NCBI GenBank assembly: GCA_003640385.1
Contig: RCAB01000037.1
Span: 124,001-188,000, forward strand
Direction of reading: 5' to 3'
DNA length: 64,000 bases
Source of the DNA: Setaria digitata
Lineage: Eukaryota; Nematoda; Chromadorea; Rhabditida; Setariidae
Under the pieces are notes generated by a model. That model ran no database searches. It was not told where the DNA came from and was given only the letters and a program-made list of their open reading frames with translations. Shown here in pieces: positions 61,665 through 64,000 of this stretch. The stretch's first letter is position 1; every line of letters begins with the position of its first letter. Position numbers and translations under genes: made by a program.

Positions 61665-63888
61665 ATTTAACGAATGAAAAAAAAAGAAAATAATTATTCC
61701 CATTATCTAGCAACATCACTCATTTTTCCCTTGTGAGAGAGTGAGTAGCTTTTCATTCCTGTACAACGAATTCAAATTCCATAACGTGATCGTAGTATAA
61801 AATCATAAAATGAAAGAATGAAGAATGCTTTCCATTACTTGTTTTTCTAATTAACCCAAAAATTTAATTAATTTAAGAAAAGAGGAAATATGTCAGAGTG
61901 AAGGATTAAGCGGTTTTAAAAAGGTCTCGATAATCCATCGGTTTCCCTAAAGAGAGATGAAATGTGTATCATAGAAGAGTCTCCAGCACCTTTCGCTTGG
62001 CAGGATAGGTATCCGTAAGGGGGTGATTCAGAAAAGGTAAATAGGATTATTATACTATATTTTTTGTTCTCTTATATCTTCCATCCATCAATGTTTACTT
62101 ATTTAAGAAAAGATTTAGTCTGAACACTCATATTCTGACAATTCACATAGTTTTTACTTTCACTTCTCTGAAATAAGGGAATAGCCAGACATTTTGGATG
62201 AAATTGTTGAATAAACTAATTGCAGTCATTTGTTAGTAAAGCAGTGGGTGAGGTAGTTTAATTCGATTTAAATTTTTTTTCGGCTGTAAAAAACCGTTCA
62301 AGCGATGAATTGACTAAACAAATTGTTTATAACGAATGGTCATTCAGTCGATTTATTTGAAAAAATTGATGAAGAAACAGTACATAAGATTGGTAGTCAT
62401 TGGCTTGTCTTTTTTATTCGTTCCTGTTGTATAATTAAAAGTGACAGGTTATTAGACTATTTCATTAGAATGTTTAATTGCTGAAATGGAAAATGAAAAT
62501 GCAACGAATTTTTGTTGCCATTCCACGAAATGTGAGATATATTCGGAGAAATTTTTCCCTTGGAATATATTTAAATGGATGTCGCTTTGGATAACATATT
62601 CCGTAGAAAAATTTCTCCGAATTCTTTGCTCATTCGACTCAAATTAAATAGTGAGGAAGGACATTTCAACTTCAAGCAGACTTATATTTAGCAGAAATAT
62701 GCCTAATACTTTTTTGTGACAGCACTAAAACCATGCCTTCTTTCAAGAATCTTCTAATTTGGATTAGATCGGAATTTAATAGCAAAACAAGTGGTTATTG
62801 CATTGAGGTTGTTTTACAGCAGTTTTTTAGTTTCTTTTCAAGAAGTAATTGAGACTTGGAATAAAAGCGAAAAAGAATAAATGAAAAAGGGAACTGAAGA
62901 TGAGCAGCATATCATGCACATGTTTCAGTTGTGAGAAGCAAAATACTGAAAGGAGTTTGCGAATTCCGGATTTTAGAACCAGTTAAGAAATATTTTCATT
63001 TAATACTACGTTCGATAGCAATAAAGCAATGCTTTATGAACAATTCAAGAATTTGTAACAGATTTTACAAATATCTAATTTTGATTAATAAATTATATAT
63101 CCGAAAAATATGCGAAGCAGCAGCAGTGGGAAGTTTTTGATTCTTACCTTGTCACGTCATTTTTGCAGAAGAATTTTTCTGCAAATGATTCCTTTTCTTT
63201 TATGACGCTTAGAATTTTATTCAAAGAGAATCAAATTCTTCTCAGTACGTTTTCGATTTCTCGACAGCCAAGCAGTTTTAGAAAACATTCTTCTGTGGAA
63301 ATATTTTATGATTTAAAGTGTATGTGAAAACTTCTGGATTTACAGTTATAATTTTTGCTCGTGAAATGTGTACCCTCATCTTCGAAAAAGTTCCGAAATT
63401 CTTCCAGAAAACTACATCGAAAATAATTTCCACAAAAAGCTCAGATAAATGTCAAATGATTTGACAACAAGTTATCTGTAATTTCTTCTTCAGACATTTT
63501 GCCATTTTTCTTTAACAAACTGCTCGTCAGACTTTCGAGGAAGAAAGAATTGTCTCAAGAAATACAATAGAAACTACAAATTCTGGAAATTTCTTCAACG
63601 AACTTCATACTTTTGAGTTAAAGTTGTGGTTGAGAAGTCTGCCACAGACTCGTCTTGATGTATTCTTGAAGTCAAAGAAGAAATTAGAATTTTCTGATTA
63701 GAAGTGATGGGAGAGTGTAACGAATAGAGTGATTCGCAAAAATGCTCGTGTAGCAATTAAAGTTGCTGAATGCTACTGATTAAACAACTGCTCTCAGAAA
63801 ACGTTGCTTTGGGCAGCGAACATTCGGCCGATTAAGACCACTTTGATTGGAAGAATGAAATTAAATGTGATGATGAGTAGTAGGAAAA
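61665..63888. other. Convergent intergenic region in the collagen cluster
   Basis: Separates the + collagen from the converging - collagen. Contains the imperfect stem-loop at 62542-62621; no gene supported (the 69-codon frame at 62931 has no context). Confidence 0.5.
62542..62621. repeat. Imperfect inverted repeat (stem-loop)
   Basis: 62542-62568 and 62596-62621 are inverted copies sharing TTCGGAGAAATTTTT and GGAATAT, with a two-to-three base difference, around a 27-base loop. Confidence 0.7.
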
Positions 63889-64000
63889 CTAATAGCCAGG
63901 AGATGTGCGGGGTTGTGCACAATGGTCGCAAGTGCCATGTCTCCCTTCTTCACCAATCTGTCCTCGTTTTCCAGGTAATCCGTCTACACCCGGAGAACCC
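63889..64000 (-). CDS. Cuticle collagen, C-terminal fragment cut by window edge
   Basis: The right edge holds the last 37 codons of a third collagen on the minus strand: Gly-X-Y repeats (GSPGVDGLPGKRGQIGEEG), then CDHCAQPRTSPGY and a stop. The tail matches the other two collagens in the window (CxxCxxxRTxPGY). The 5' part lies beyond 64000, so length and class are unknown. Confidence 0.93.
   Translation of the reverse strand, partial: GSPGVDGLPGKRGQIGEEGRHGTCDHCAQPRTSPGY

Noticed and set aside
61136..61719. Minus-strand ORFs including 168 codons
   Set aside because: Antisense of the collagen Gly-X-Y region, which stays open because of its GGA/CCA repeat pattern.

Overview
The window is nuclear DNA from a nematode, most likely a parasitic clade III (spirurid/filarial-type) species. 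Directly visible: strongly A+T-rich sequence, multi-exon genes whose introns run mostly GT...TTTCAG or TTTTAG, long intergenic stretches, two complete cuticle collagen genes plus the end of a third, and a cuticlin-type ZP-domain gene. The phylum is secure from these gene families; the clade is inference. No tRNA, rRNA, CRISPR, bacterial gene or transposase was seen. Gene models were built by hand from splice sites, reading-phase continuity and protein family patterns; almost all close in frame from start to stop.

Layout. 1.7-7.4 kb (+): a short XMAP215/ZYG-9-type protein with two TOG domains. 8.5-10.3 kb (+): a small secreted protein of no recognised family. 11.0-13.7 kb (-): a ZIP (SLC39) metal transporter with altered metal-site residues. 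16.2-25.5 kb (-): a 26-exon gene for a large helical protein I do not recognise. 27.3-29.3 kb (-): a secreted Lys/Glu-rich repetitive protein. 30.3-30.8 kb: an element with 73-bp terminal inverted repeats. 33.9-39.0 kb (-): a Cys-loop ligand-gated ion channel, possibly with a long extra N-terminal ectodomain. 41.8-48.6 kb (+): a ZP-domain cuticlin with a C-terminal membrane anchor. 50.2-51.5 kb (+): a membrane-anchored J-domain protein. 52.6-53.8 kb (+): a protein resembling dynactin subunit 3. 56.1-64.0 kb: a cuticle collagen cluster, two genes on + and the end of one on -.

How they relate. Two themes stand out: the cytoskeleton (microtubule polymerase, dynactin subunit) and the cuticle (cuticlin, collagens). 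There is no sign that the window is one pathway or operon; spacing is usually above 1 kb. The points most worth a second look are the ion channel with its possible fused ectodomain and non-canonical pore signature, the ZIP transporter that has lost its usual metal-binding histidines, two probable GC-AG introns (one supported by duplicated exon architecture in the TOG gene), and an assembly join at 59.7 kb where a 96-bp overlap was left duplicated around a single N.
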